DNA of 64,000 nt, taken from NCBI RefSeq assembly GCF_900142725.1, contig NZ_FRBW01000003.1:186001-250000 (forward strand), in the 5' to 3' direction. The translations under genes and the position numbers were made by a program. The stretch is from Roseibium suaedae. Its GTDB lineage: Bacteria > Pseudomonadota > Alphaproteobacteria > Rhizobiales > Stappiaceae. The notes below the pieces were generated by a model, which had not been told where the DNA came from, ran no database searches, and saw only the letters and a list, made by a program, of their open reading frames with translations. This document shows positions 1-7,672 of this stretch, in pieces (positions within the stretch are counted from its first letter, which is position 1; each line of letters starts with the position of its first letter).

Positions 1-210
1 ACCTCCCTGCTGATCATGCGGATCGGCAAAAAGATCGTGGTCGACGGCTGTCATAGCTACAAGACGCACATCTTCCGTGCAGACGATCCGAACGCGCCAA
101 AGCTCTATCAGCCCGATTATTATTGCGACGACATCCTCGGGGTATCGCACAATTCCAAACCGCATAATTCGATAAACAACTGGTCCCAGTGGGTACTCCA
201 GAATGTCTGA
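1..210 (+). CDS. C-terminal end of probable ZorC (EH-signature protein), 5' truncated by window
   Basis: The frame is open from base 1, so only the last 69 residues of a longer protein are visible; an ATG at 16 is internal and need not be a start. The tail has an acidic residue on a predicted strand (VVDGC), then about 40 residues later two histidines (SHNSKPH) and a Trp-rich end (NNWSQW). From memory, this acidic-then-His-before-Trp spacing resembles the EH-signature domain at the end of ZorC, but with Asp where Glu is usual. The stop codon overlaps the next gene, a ZorD-like helicase, by 8 bp, which suggests translational coupling as in type I Zorya operons. The ZorC call is an inference that leans on the neighbour; a different small C-terminal domain is possible. 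Confidence 0.45.
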   Translation, partial: TSLLIMRIGKKIVVDGCHSYKTHIFRADDPNAPKLYQPDYYCDDILGVSHNSKPHNSINNWSQWVLQNV

Positions 211-3200
211 AACCTCGCCAGTCTGGTTCGAAACCGCCGATGCCGTGGAAATCCGGTTTCCCCAGACCCGACAAGGCATGTTGTCACGTTTCCTTTCGAG
301 GCCGGGTCGGCGCAGTTTTACGGAGCTTGCGCCGAAAGATCGGGATCTGCTTCTTGCGATCGGAGACCTGCGCGCTTGGGAAGACCGGCATCCGGGCGAA
401 GTGACAATCGCGGAGGACCATCTGCGCCTTTCCCATGACGCGGTCGCAAGCCTCTCCGGTCCGGCGGCAGAGGTTCTTGGCTTGCCGCGCACCGTCGACC
501 TGACCCTGACGACCGACGTGACCGGCGTCCTGGGGCGCCCCAACTTCAAGCTTCACTACGAATGGGCACGTCATGGCCGCCGCGAGACGCCCTCGCGCGT
601 CGGATCAATCCTGAAGACCGCCGAGGGCGCGCGCCGCGTGCCGCTCTGGATGAAGCGGGCCCTCGATCTGGCGGATTCCTTTGATGCCACGCGGCCCATG
701 GAAGAGCACTGGCGCGCGCTCAGCGACTTCCGGCGTGCGCTCGAACCGGGTGACGGCTCTTCGAACGCGGACATGCCCGAAAACCGCGAGATGGCGGGGC
801 TGTCCATGACAGCCTTCTTGCGCGGGTTGCAGGTGCGTATCGCGGATCGCTTCTCCATTTCTCCGGACAGCTCGCTGGGCCAGTTCGAAGTGGTCCCCTA
901 TTCGTCGGAGCGGCTGGATGAGAAAGGGATAACGGACAATATTTCAGAGGCTCAAGCAGAGCTCCCCGGCGAGGCCCTTGCCGTCTTCCAGTTCGGGTTG
1001 CGTGAACGCGGCGTACGCCCGGCCTATCAGCTCGGCCACAACTCCTATCTTGTCATCGACAAGGGTACCGTTCCTGTCCTGGAGGAAATGGCACGGGCGC
1101 AGAAGGCGCCCCGCGAAGAGCGACGCGCCTTCATCCAGAACCCTCGGGCCTTCATCAACGATGCGGTCACCCGGCATCTGACAGACACTGGCGCGCTGGA
1201 TGGTCTTGATGACGCGCAGCAGGCGGAAATGGTGGAGGCGGTCGCGGGTCCGACCCTGATCGAGACGCGCGAATATTCCGAAAGGGTCACCGGTGTCATC
1301 GTTTACACACGGCCGCAGACGTCCATAGAGGGCAGCGGAACGACCTGGCTGCCCGAACATTTTGCCAAACATCTAACAGAGGCCATCCAGGCCATGCCGG
1401 ATGCAAAGCTTCACTCTCTCCAGGCGCAAATGAGCGAGGCCATTCAAAGTGGGACGGACACACCGGTCGAGATCGCAGGAAAAGAGATCCCGGTCACACC
1501 TGCCAGTCTCGCGGCAATCAACGGCGAGATCGAAAGGCGCATTCAAAATGGCACACAGCCGGATGTGACCGAAGAAGATGTCGCCGAAAAAGGCGGACCG
1601 ATCATCCTCGACACCAAGGACAATTACGAGGAACTGACCTGGGAAGCGAAGCTCTCGCCCCGGATCCCGTGCCTCCCCGTTGCCTTGCCTGCCGCGGTCC
1701 TCACCCCGCTGCACCAGCACCAGCTGGAAAGCTTCAACTGGGCGACAAGCGCGTGGACATCTGGCCTTCCCGGCATCCTCAACGCAGATGAGCAGGGGCT
1801 CGGCAAGACCCTCCAGACCATCTCCTTCCTCACATGGCTAAAGGAGCACATGAAGCAGCCGTCCGCGCGAAATCGAGGTCCGATCCTCATTGTCGCGCCG
1901 ACGTCCCTTCTGCGAAACTGGGAACAGGAAGTAGAAAGCCACGTCGCCGGACGAGGTTTCGGGACCCTCATTCGTCTTTACGGTGGCTCCCTCGGATCCC
2001 AGAAGCGTCGCGATTCGCGTGGCACCGAAACCCAATCGGGACAGCCCCAGCTCGATCTGGACTGGTTGCACGAAGCCTTTGAAGACGGACGGGCACATCG
2101 CTACTGGTTCCTGACCACCTATACGACGCTTGCGAACTATCAGCACTCGCTCGGAACGATCCCTTTCTCCGCGATGGTCATGGACGAAATCCAGAACATC
2201 AAGAACGGGGTGACCCTGGCCTCAAAGGCCGTTGAGGCGATGAACGCCGATTTTCGCATCGGCCTAACCGGAACGCCGATCGAGAATGCGGCGATCGACC
2301 TCTGGACGATCATGGACCGCATTGCGCCGGGAAGCCTGGGATCCGGCGCCGACTTCAAGGAACGCTACGGGGCGCCGGATGCAGAGAACATGGCGGAGCT
2401 GCACGCCCGGGTCTTCAAGCCCCGAGGTACGGTGCCGCCGCTTGGCCTGCGCCGTCTGAAAGACGAGGTTGCCCGGGATCTCCCGGCGAAGCGCCGTTAC
2501 CTTCACCCTCGCCTCATGCCAAAGGCCCAGGCAGACGCCTATGACCTCGCCCAGCTCAAGCTGGCCAATGGCGGCCCGGGGGCGGCCCTCAAGATGCTGC
2601 ACCACATCCGCTCCGTTTCCGTCCATCCGGGCAGTACCGGCCCCTTGTCCCCAGAGGACTTCATTTCGAGGAGCGGCCGTCTCGATGCGGTCATGGATAT
2701 CCTGCACCGGATCAAGGCGGCCAACGAACGGGTTCTGGTCTTCATCGAGCATCGCGATATGCAGTTCCGGTTTGCCGAGATCGTGCGTCATGTCCTGGGC
2801 CTTGAGCGCATCGACGTGATCAATGGGGACACGCCGATCCCGCGCCGTCAGGAAATCGTCAACCGCTTCCAGAGGCATCTCGCGGCGGATGGCGGCTTCG
2901 ACATGCTGATCCTCGGTCCGAAGGCGGCAGGTACGGGTTTGACGCTCACGGCGGCCACCCATGTCATCCACCTGTCGCGCTGGTGGAACCCGGCCGTCGA
3001 GGAGCAATGCAACGACCGTGTCCACCGCATCGGTCAGACCCGCCCGGTATCGGTTCATATCCCCATGGCGCTACACCCGGAGCTGGGTGTTCACAGCTTC
3101 GACTGCCTCTTGCAAAGCCTGATGCAGCGGAAGCGCAAGCTCGCCGAACAGGCGCTCTGGCCCATGGGTGACAGCTCCTTGGATGTGTCCAGTCTGACGG

Positions 3201-3325
3201 AAGCTGTCGCGGCACCGGCGCGCGGCGGTCATACCGTGCTCGCAGACAGCATGGCCGAACAGTTTCGCCGTGATGGCCTGACCCCATCAGGCCCGGACGC
3301 TCAAGGCGCCTGGGAACTGCGCTGA
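203..3325 (+). CDS. zorD: SNF2-family helicase, probable ZorD of a type I Zorya defence system
   Basis: 1040 residues. The C-terminal half is a complete SNF2 ATPase: DEQGLGKT Walker A region (D529-T536), DEIQ Walker B box (D661-Q664), LTGTP motif III (688-692), and a C-terminal RecA lobe with a GTGLTLT stretch and HRIGQTR motif VI (from H941). The first roughly 480 residues match no domain I can name. Length, the large uncharacterised N-terminal region and the overlap with a possible zorC fit ZorD (about 1,080 residues in E. coli), which in Zorya is thought to act on phage DNA after ZorAB activation. Start chosen at ATG 203, overlapping the previous stop. DrmD of DISARM is also a large SNF2 protein, but no DISARM methylase or DrmA/B/C partner is visible. 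The SNF2 assignment is certain; the Zorya assignment is likely. Confidence 0.7.
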   Translation: MSETSPVWFETADAVEIRFPQTRQGMLSRFLSRPGRRSFTELAPKDRDLLLAIGDLRAWEDRHPGEVTIAEDHLRLSHDAVASLSGPAAEVLGLPRTVDLTLTTDVTGVLGRPNFKLHYEWARHGRRETPSRVGSILKTAEGARRVPLWMKRALDLADSFDATRPMEEHWRALSDFRRALEPGDGSSNADMPENREMAGLSMTAFLRGLQVRIADRFSISPDSSLGQFEVVPYSSERLDEKGITDNISEAQAELPGEALAVFQFGLRERGVRPAYQLGHNSYLVIDKGTVPVLEEMARAQKAPREERRAFIQNPRAFINDAVTRHLTDTGALDGLDDAQQAEMVEAVAGPTLIETREYSERVTGVIVYTRPQTSIEGSGTTWLPEHFAKHLTEAIQAMPDAKLHSLQAQMSEAIQSGTDTPVEIAGKEIPVTPASLAAINGEIERRIQNGTQPDVTEEDVAEKGGPIILDTKDNYEELTWEAKLSPRIPCLPVALPAAVLTPLHQHQLESFNWATSAWTSGLPGILNADEQGLGKTLQTISFLTWLKEHMKQPSARNRGPILIVAPTSLLRNWEQEVESHVAGRGFGTLIRLYGGSLGSQKRRDSRGTETQSGQPQLDLDWLHEAFEDGRAHRYWFLTTYTTLANYQHSLGTIPFSAMVMDEIQNIKNGVTLASKAVEAMNADFRIGLTGTPIENAAIDLWTIMDRIAPGSLGSGADFKERYGAPDAENMAELHARVFKPRGTVPPLGLRRLKDEVARDLPAKRRYLHPRLMPKAQADAYDLAQLKLANGGPGAALKMLHHIRSVSVHPGSTGPLSPEDFISRSGRLDAVMDILHRIKAANERVLVFIEHRDMQFRFAEIVRHVLGLERIDVINGDTPIPRRQEIVNRFQRHLAADGGFDMLILGPKAAGTGLTLTAATHVIHLSRWWNPAVEEQCNDRVHRIGQTRPVSVHIPMALHPELGVHSFDCLLQSLMQRKRKLAEQALWPMGDSSLDVSSLTEAVAAPARGGHTVLADSMAEQFRRDGLTPSGPDAQGAWELR

Positions 3326-3349
3326 CCCGAATTCAATAAAGGACGTCTC

Positions 3350-4249
3350 ATGAAGGTATCTCGAGGTCTGGTCATCGATGCCCCCTGGATCGGGCACATC
3401 CTCGAAGGCCGAAAGGACTGGGAAATGCGCTCGCAGCCGACATCCCATCGTGGGTGGTTCGGCCTGATCCGAAAGGGAAGCGGACAGGTGGTCGGGCTGG
3501 CAAACCTACTGGATTGCGGAAAGTCGCTCTCGACATCCGAGATGATCGAGACCCAGGAACACCACCGAATCCCGGAGGCCATGATCCGGAACGGCGACGT
3601 CTCGAAGTGGGTGATCCCCTGGAAGCTGGAGGATGTCCGCCGACTGGAGCAGCCAATACCCTATGAGCACAAGAGTGGTGCCGTGACTTGGGTTCTATTC
3701 TCGGATGAGGTTGCCGTCCGGTTGGCAAACGCCCTGGAGGGTTTCCCCCACATTCCCGAGATCAATGCAGCGCAAGCCACGCGTCAGATCGCGAATGAGC
3801 TTGTGACCTCGACCTCGGATCGTGCGGCTGTTGAAGTTCAGCCATACCCGCGAAAGCCGAAGGTACCGTCGGGATCCTTGACCGAGGTGCCCGGCCGGGT
3901 TTTGGGCAGGACGACGGTTACAGGGGGGAACCTCCGCAACGATCATTTCTATATCAGGGAGTTTCTCGACAGGTTCCCAGCGGACACAATTGGCGGAAGC
4001 AACAAGAGTGCGGCTGCTCCCCGAGAGATCACAATCGACTGGGGTGGCCCGTCACTCGTCATGACGGACATTGACCGAACAAAGGGTATGTTTCGCAAGC
4101 GCGGCTGGGTCGGCAAGTTCTTCGAGGCTTCTGCGGCAAGCGAAGGCGACGCCATTGTGGTGACCTCCCGCGCTCCCTACCGTGTCCATGTCCGGATCGA
4201 ACGCCGGCCCAAATCCACGGCTTCCGAATTGCGAAACAAGGCGTCGTGA
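3350..4249 (+). CDS. ASCH-domain protein with a C-terminal B3-like domain, candidate defence accessory
   Basis: 299 residues; ATG with AAAGGA upstream, 24 bp after the helicase stop, so probably cotranscribed. Residues 1-120 look like a full ASCH domain: a start of the type 'PW...ILEGRKDWEMRS', a strand with VVGLANL, then the W-x-L-x-D-V-R...PIPYEH...GAV-W ending common in these proteins. A linker of about 60 residues follows. Residues 185-287 look like a compact DNA-binding domain of B3/EcoRII-N type: GNLRNDHFYIREFLDRFPAD, RKRGWVGKFF, and a GDAIVV strand before a PYRVHV ending. ASCH belongs to the PUA-like fold, whose relatives (EVE, YTH, SRA-like) read modified bases, so sensing of modified DNA beside the helicase is a reasonable inference. 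It is not shown by sequence. The B3 comparison is from pattern memory. Confidence 0.65.
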   Translation: MKVSRGLVIDAPWIGHILEGRKDWEMRSQPTSHRGWFGLIRKGSGQVVGLANLLDCGKSLSTSEMIETQEHHRIPEAMIRNGDVSKWVIPWKLEDVRRLEQPIPYEHKSGAVTWVLFSDEVAVRLANALEGFPHIPEINAAQATRQIANELVTSTSDRAAVEVQPYPRKPKVPSGSLTEVPGRVLGRTTVTGGNLRNDHFYIREFLDRFPADTIGGSNKSAAAPREITIDWGGPSLVMTDIDRTKGMFRKRGWVGKFFEASAASEGDAIVVTSRAPYRVHVRIERRPKSTASELRNKAS

Positions 4250-4662
4250 GCGAACGACAGACGGCAGGCTTGACTGGACCCCAAAACCGCGGCACAGATG
4301 TGGTCCTCACCGGGTATCCGGAACTGGTAAAATGATGCGATATCAATAGCTTGTTTCAATTGGCTGAGATTCCAGGTTCCCCAGCCAACTCTCTTCTGCA
4401 AGACAAGTTATTAGACAGAACATGGATTGATCTCCCGTGTTCAGGCTCGCTTACAAGCTCCTTCGTGCCTCGGGCATTGGTTAAGCTACGCGTTTCTTCG
4501 TGCCATTTCGGCTGAGAGATGAGTTTGAAACCTTGGCGGACTTGCTGGCCTGTTGACAAAACCGGGTGTCGCGACTTCCTTCAAAATAACTTCTGATTGC
4601 CGGAGTGCAGAAAACACCGGCGGTTTACGTCCAGTTTGCGATTTCCGCTTACTGTGCGGGTC
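4250..4662. other. 413-bp gap without a supported gene, AT-richer than surroundings
   Basis: Between the defence-type cassette and the methyltransferase. Base composition is visibly lower in GC than the flanks. Short open frames exist on both strands (for example minus 4356-4559) but have no ribosome-binding site or recognisable protein features. I found no tRNA, integrase remnant or clear direct repeat. It may be the junction of an acquired island plus the promoter of the downstream operon. Confidence 0.4.
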
Positions 4663-5370
4663 ATGGCAAAAATTACGGTATCTTCTTGCGCGGAACCGGA
4701 AGTTCAGAAGTCTGTCGACGTCTTCTCTCCGACCGAATACACGACCATGCTGATTGGCTTTCTTCAGGAAAATGCCGATCGGGTGGCGGACCGCGCTGTC
4801 TGCGAAATCGGCACCGGCAACGGTGTCATCGCGATGCAGGCCGCAGTGCTCGGAGCCCGGTCGGTCACCGTAAGTGACGTGGAACAGGACGCACTTGATG
4901 CGGTGTCCGCGTCCTTTTCGCGGCTGGGTCAGGGGCCGACGGAGTTCAGCTGTCTCAATGGGCCGCTGTGGCAGCCTCATGGCAAGCGGCGCTATGATGT
5001 GATCCTCGCCAATCTTCCCCATTTCCCGACGCCCTCGCTGACCTTGCCGGGCCGTCTGCCGACCTGGTCCATGGGCGGGGCGGACGGGCGCAAGATGCTC
5101 GATCCGTTCCTTGAAGGCCTGACCGGGCATCTGGCGCCCGGCGGCCTTGCAGCCTTCACTCACAATCGTTTTGTCGGCATCGATCAGACCCGCACCTTTC
5201 TTGAAGCGCGGGGAATGTCATTGCAGACCTGCTGTGAGACGATTGTCCATCTTTCCCCGCTCAAGGTGTCGGCTCTGACCCACGGCCCGGATGGCTATGG
5301 CCCGGATGTCTTCACACTGGGGAACCATGTTTTTGGCCGGGTTTGCCTGGCCATCGCAAGCTGGACATGA
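4663..5370 (+). CDS. Class I SAM-dependent methyltransferase
   Basis: 235 residues from ATG 4663; the frame extends upstream to 4597, but that part reads as low-quality sequence and the domain begins with MAKITVSSC. SAM-binding motif I is EIGTGNGVIA (about residues 48-57), followed by an acidic residue on strand 2 (SVTVSDVEQDA). The motif IV position reads ILANLPHFP, a variant of the NPPY/DPPY loop used by small-molecule, rRNA or protein-N methyltransferases. The stop overlaps the next start (ATGA at 5367-5370), so it is translationally coupled to an ABC transporter fusion protein. Substrate unknown; the coupling suggests the methylated compound relates to what is imported. Confidence 0.75.
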   Translation: MAKITVSSCAEPEVQKSVDVFSPTEYTTMLIGFLQENADRVADRAVCEIGTGNGVIAMQAAVLGARSVTVSDVEQDALDAVSASFSRLGQGPTEFSCLNGPLWQPHGKRRYDVILANLPHFPTPSLTLPGRLPTWSMGGADGRKMLDPFLEGLTGHLAPGGLAAFTHNRFVGIDQTRTFLEARGMSLQTCCETIVHLSPLKVSALTHGPDGYGPDVFTLGNHVFGRVCLAIASWT

Positions 5371-6992
5371 AACCGGGAAGCCTGATGCCGAGACGTCTTC
5401 TGTCCCTGTTGCTGCTCGCGCTGATGCTTCTGCCTCAGGCGACTGCGGCCACTGCCCAGCCTGCCTCTGCGCTTGTCGAGCAGGCCAGGGCAGACGCGGC
5501 TCCCTTGTGCGGTTCAGCTGATCGCGGAGACCGTCTGTTCGACATTCTTTGCGATGGCGTGATCCGCGTTGGCGTGCGCAACGGATATTCCCGCTTTGCC
5601 ACCGAGCGACAGGGTATACGTGAAGGCTTCGAGATCGATGTCGCGGAACAGATCGGCGCCTTGCTGGGCGTCGACGTGGAATTCATCGACGTCACGCCGG
5701 TGACACGCATTTCCGCCCTGTCGGATGGTCAGATCGACCTGGTCATTGCCACCATGGGCCACAATTCGACCCGTGACGCCAATGCCCGCTTCATCCGGCC
5801 GCATTACTATTCGAGCCAGACAGTCATCATCGGGCCCCGGCGGCTGGAAGTCACTTCCTGGGATGCCATGGCGGACAAGACCGTCTGCACGACGGTCGGC
5901 AATTACGCAAATACCCTGCTCGTGCCGCGCGTTGCCCGTGTGATGCTGTTCGATACGCCCGACCGGCTGGTGTCCAATCTGCGTTCTGGCACCTGCACCT
6001 TCATTGCACAGGATGACAGCGTCCTCGCCAATGCCATGGCTGATCCGGAAATTGCGGCGCAGTTTGACCGCAAGCTGGGTTTTGGCGAGATCCCCTGGGG
6101 CATGGCAGTCTCCCTTCAGGGCAGCGACAAGCTGGGTGACCTGCTGGACCGGCTTTCCATCGACTTGCACGCCAGCGGCATCTTGCTGGAGATTGCCCGG
6201 CAGCACTCGATCGAGACCGAATATCTCCTGCGCATGGAAACCCTGTGGCAACGCGACGATTGCCAGGCGGCACCGTCGAAATGCCTGGCGCCACCGCTCA
6301 AGGCAGAGCTTTCTCCAAGTCCGTTCAAGGCGTTTGTCGATTCTCTCTATGCCTGGGCTCAGGAAAACCTCTCCGTGTTTTTCAGCGAGGTTGCCTGGGA
6401 TCTCTTCACCAATGGCATGCTGGTGTCCCTGATCGCGGTGGCTGGCGCAATGGTGGCCACGCTGGTCATGAGCTTCCTTTTCGCCCTGTGCCTGACCTCT
6501 GAAAGCCGGCTGCTGAAATGGCCGCTGTCCGTGTTGCTGGCGGTCCTGCAAAGCAGTCCCCCCATCCTGATCCTGGTCTGCGTGGCAGCGGCTGCGAACC
6601 AGCTTTTCTCCTATTCGCAGGTGGTTGCGCTGCTGGTTGCCATCCTGTCCATTGCGCTCATGAACGGAGCCTTCGCGGGACAGGCGATCGCCGATGCCTG
6701 GCGGTCCGTGGACACTGCGGAGGGAAAAGGAGAGCGCTGGCGTCAAGCCATCATCCGGTCGGCGTCGCAGATCGAAGCCTTTCTCACCAATGCGACGCGC
6801 GGGATTTCCGCTGCCAGTTTCGTCGGCGTCGCCGATCTGACCAACGCACTCAACGACATCACGTCCTTCTCCCGAAACCAGGCCACAACCTATTGGATTC
6901 TCTTAATCTTCTATGTTCTGGTCGTCATGGTCGTCGTTCGCCTGAGCCGCAGGCTCCGCGTGAGCATCGAGCGACTGGAACCGAAAGGCTGA
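5367..6992 (+). CDS. Substrate-binding protein / permease fusion of an amino-acid-type ABC importer
   Basis: 541 residues. ATG 5367 overlaps the methyltransferase stop; an upstream TTG at 5343 is less likely. A signal peptide (PRRLLSLLLLALMLLPQ, cleavage after ATA-A) leads into a family 3 periplasmic binding domain (about residues 55-295; typical RVGVRNGYSRFA and GFEIDVAEQIGALLG). A permease domain of the HisM/GlnP type follows (about 340-535) with several membrane helices starting at LFTNGMLVSLIAV and an EAA-like loop near AFAGQAIADAW. Binding-protein/permease fusions exist in GlnPQ-type importers. The partner permease is at 6997; no ATPase gene is nearby, so an ATPase must be shared from elsewhere or the system is not a standard importer. 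Confidence 0.8.
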   Translation: MKPGSLMPRRLLSLLLLALMLLPQATAATAQPASALVEQARADAAPLCGSADRGDRLFDILCDGVIRVGVRNGYSRFATERQGIREGFEIDVAEQIGALLGVDVEFIDVTPVTRISALSDGQIDLVIATMGHNSTRDANARFIRPHYYSSQTVIIGPRRLEVTSWDAMADKTVCTTVGNYANTLLVPRVARVMLFDTPDRLVSNLRSGTCTFIAQDDSVLANAMADPEIAAQFDRKLGFGEIPWGMAVSLQGSDKLGDLLDRLSIDLHASGILLEIARQHSIETEYLLRMETLWQRDDCQAAPSKCLAPPLKAELSPSPFKAFVDSLYAWAQENLSVFFSEVAWDLFTNGMLVSLIAVAGAMVATLVMSFLFALCLTSESRLLKWPLSVLLAVLQSSPPILILVCVAAAANQLFSYSQVVALLVAILSIALMNGAFAGQAIADAWRSVDTAEGKGERWRQAIIRSASQIEAFLTNATRGISAASFVGVADLTNALNDITSFSRNQATTYWILLIFYVLVVMVVVRLSRRLRVSIERLEPKG

Positions 6993-6996
6993 CACC

Positions 6997-7635
6997 ATGA
7001 TTGGACCTTTTTCGGAAGATCTGCCGCTGCGCATTGCCGGAGGCTTGCTGGTCAATTTCGAGATCGCGATTTCTGCGCTTGCTATCGGGCTGGCAAGCGG
7101 CGGGCTCCTGGCGCTGCTGGGCCGTTTGCAGAACCCTTTTGTGAATGCCGCAATCGGTTCCTCGATCTCGGTCCTGCGGGCGACACCGGTCTTCATCGCG
7201 ATGTTTTTCCTGGCGGGGGTTCTGCGCAGTTACACATCCGAGCTCGAAGCTTACTTTGCCAATCCCAAGGCCATGTTCGTGACCCTGGCATGCCTGCCTT
7301 ACATCACGTCCTACGCCTATGATCAGATCAGCGAAGCCATGGTCCAGTGGCATCGCGGCGCCCATCGTGCCGCCATGCTGCTGATCCCCAATATGGCAAG
7401 ATCCTTTCAGATCCTTGTGTCCACATCCTGTTTCGGTGCGGCAATCGGCGTCAACGAGGCCATGAGCGTCGTTCTGTCCGAGGCTGAGCTGCTTGGCCAG
7501 TCTGTCTGGCGGTTCGTGCTTTATGCGCTGACCGTGCTGCTGTTTTTCTGCCTGATGCAGACGGTCGTCGCGTCCTCGCGTCTGCTGCACCGGTTTGTCA
7601 ACGCCCGGTTTTCGGATGTGCCCCGGGCCTGCTAG
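6997..7635 (+). CDS. ABC transporter permease, polar amino acid type
   Basis: 212 residues; starts 4 bp after the stop of the fusion gene, so it belongs to the same operon. About five hydrophobic helices are visible, with an early segment GGLLVNFEIAISALAIGLASG and the family pattern LRATPVFIAMFF (the 'RGTP' helix of HisQ/HisM permeases). An EAA-type cytoplasmic loop (SYAYDQISEAMVQWHRGAHRA) would dock the ATPase. It presumably forms a heterodimer with the permease half of the upstream fusion. The substrate cannot be told from sequence. Confidence 0.8.
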   Translation: MIGPFSEDLPLRIAGGLLVNFEIAISALAIGLASGGLLALLGRLQNPFVNAAIGSSISVLRATPVFIAMFFLAGVLRSYTSELEAYFANPKAMFVTLACLPYITSYAYDQISEAMVQWHRGAHRAAMLLIPNMARSFQILVSTSCFGAAIGVNEAMSVVLSEAELLGQSVWRFVLYALTVLLFFCLMQTVVASSRLLHRFVNARFSDVPRAC

Positions 7636-7672
7636 GGTGAGGAGAAGAGGACCGGCCAATCAGGCCCAGAGA

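Noticed and set aside
203..3325. DISARM drmD as identity of the SNF2 helicase
   Set aside because: No DISARM methylase, PLD or DUF1998 gene is visible next to it, and the overlap with the upstream gene fits ZorC-ZorD better; not fully excluded because the upstream genes are outside the window.
4340..4400. GGTTCCCC-like stretch that might be a tRNA T-arm at an island boundary
   Set aside because: No acceptor, D or anticodon arms can be paired around it on either strand.
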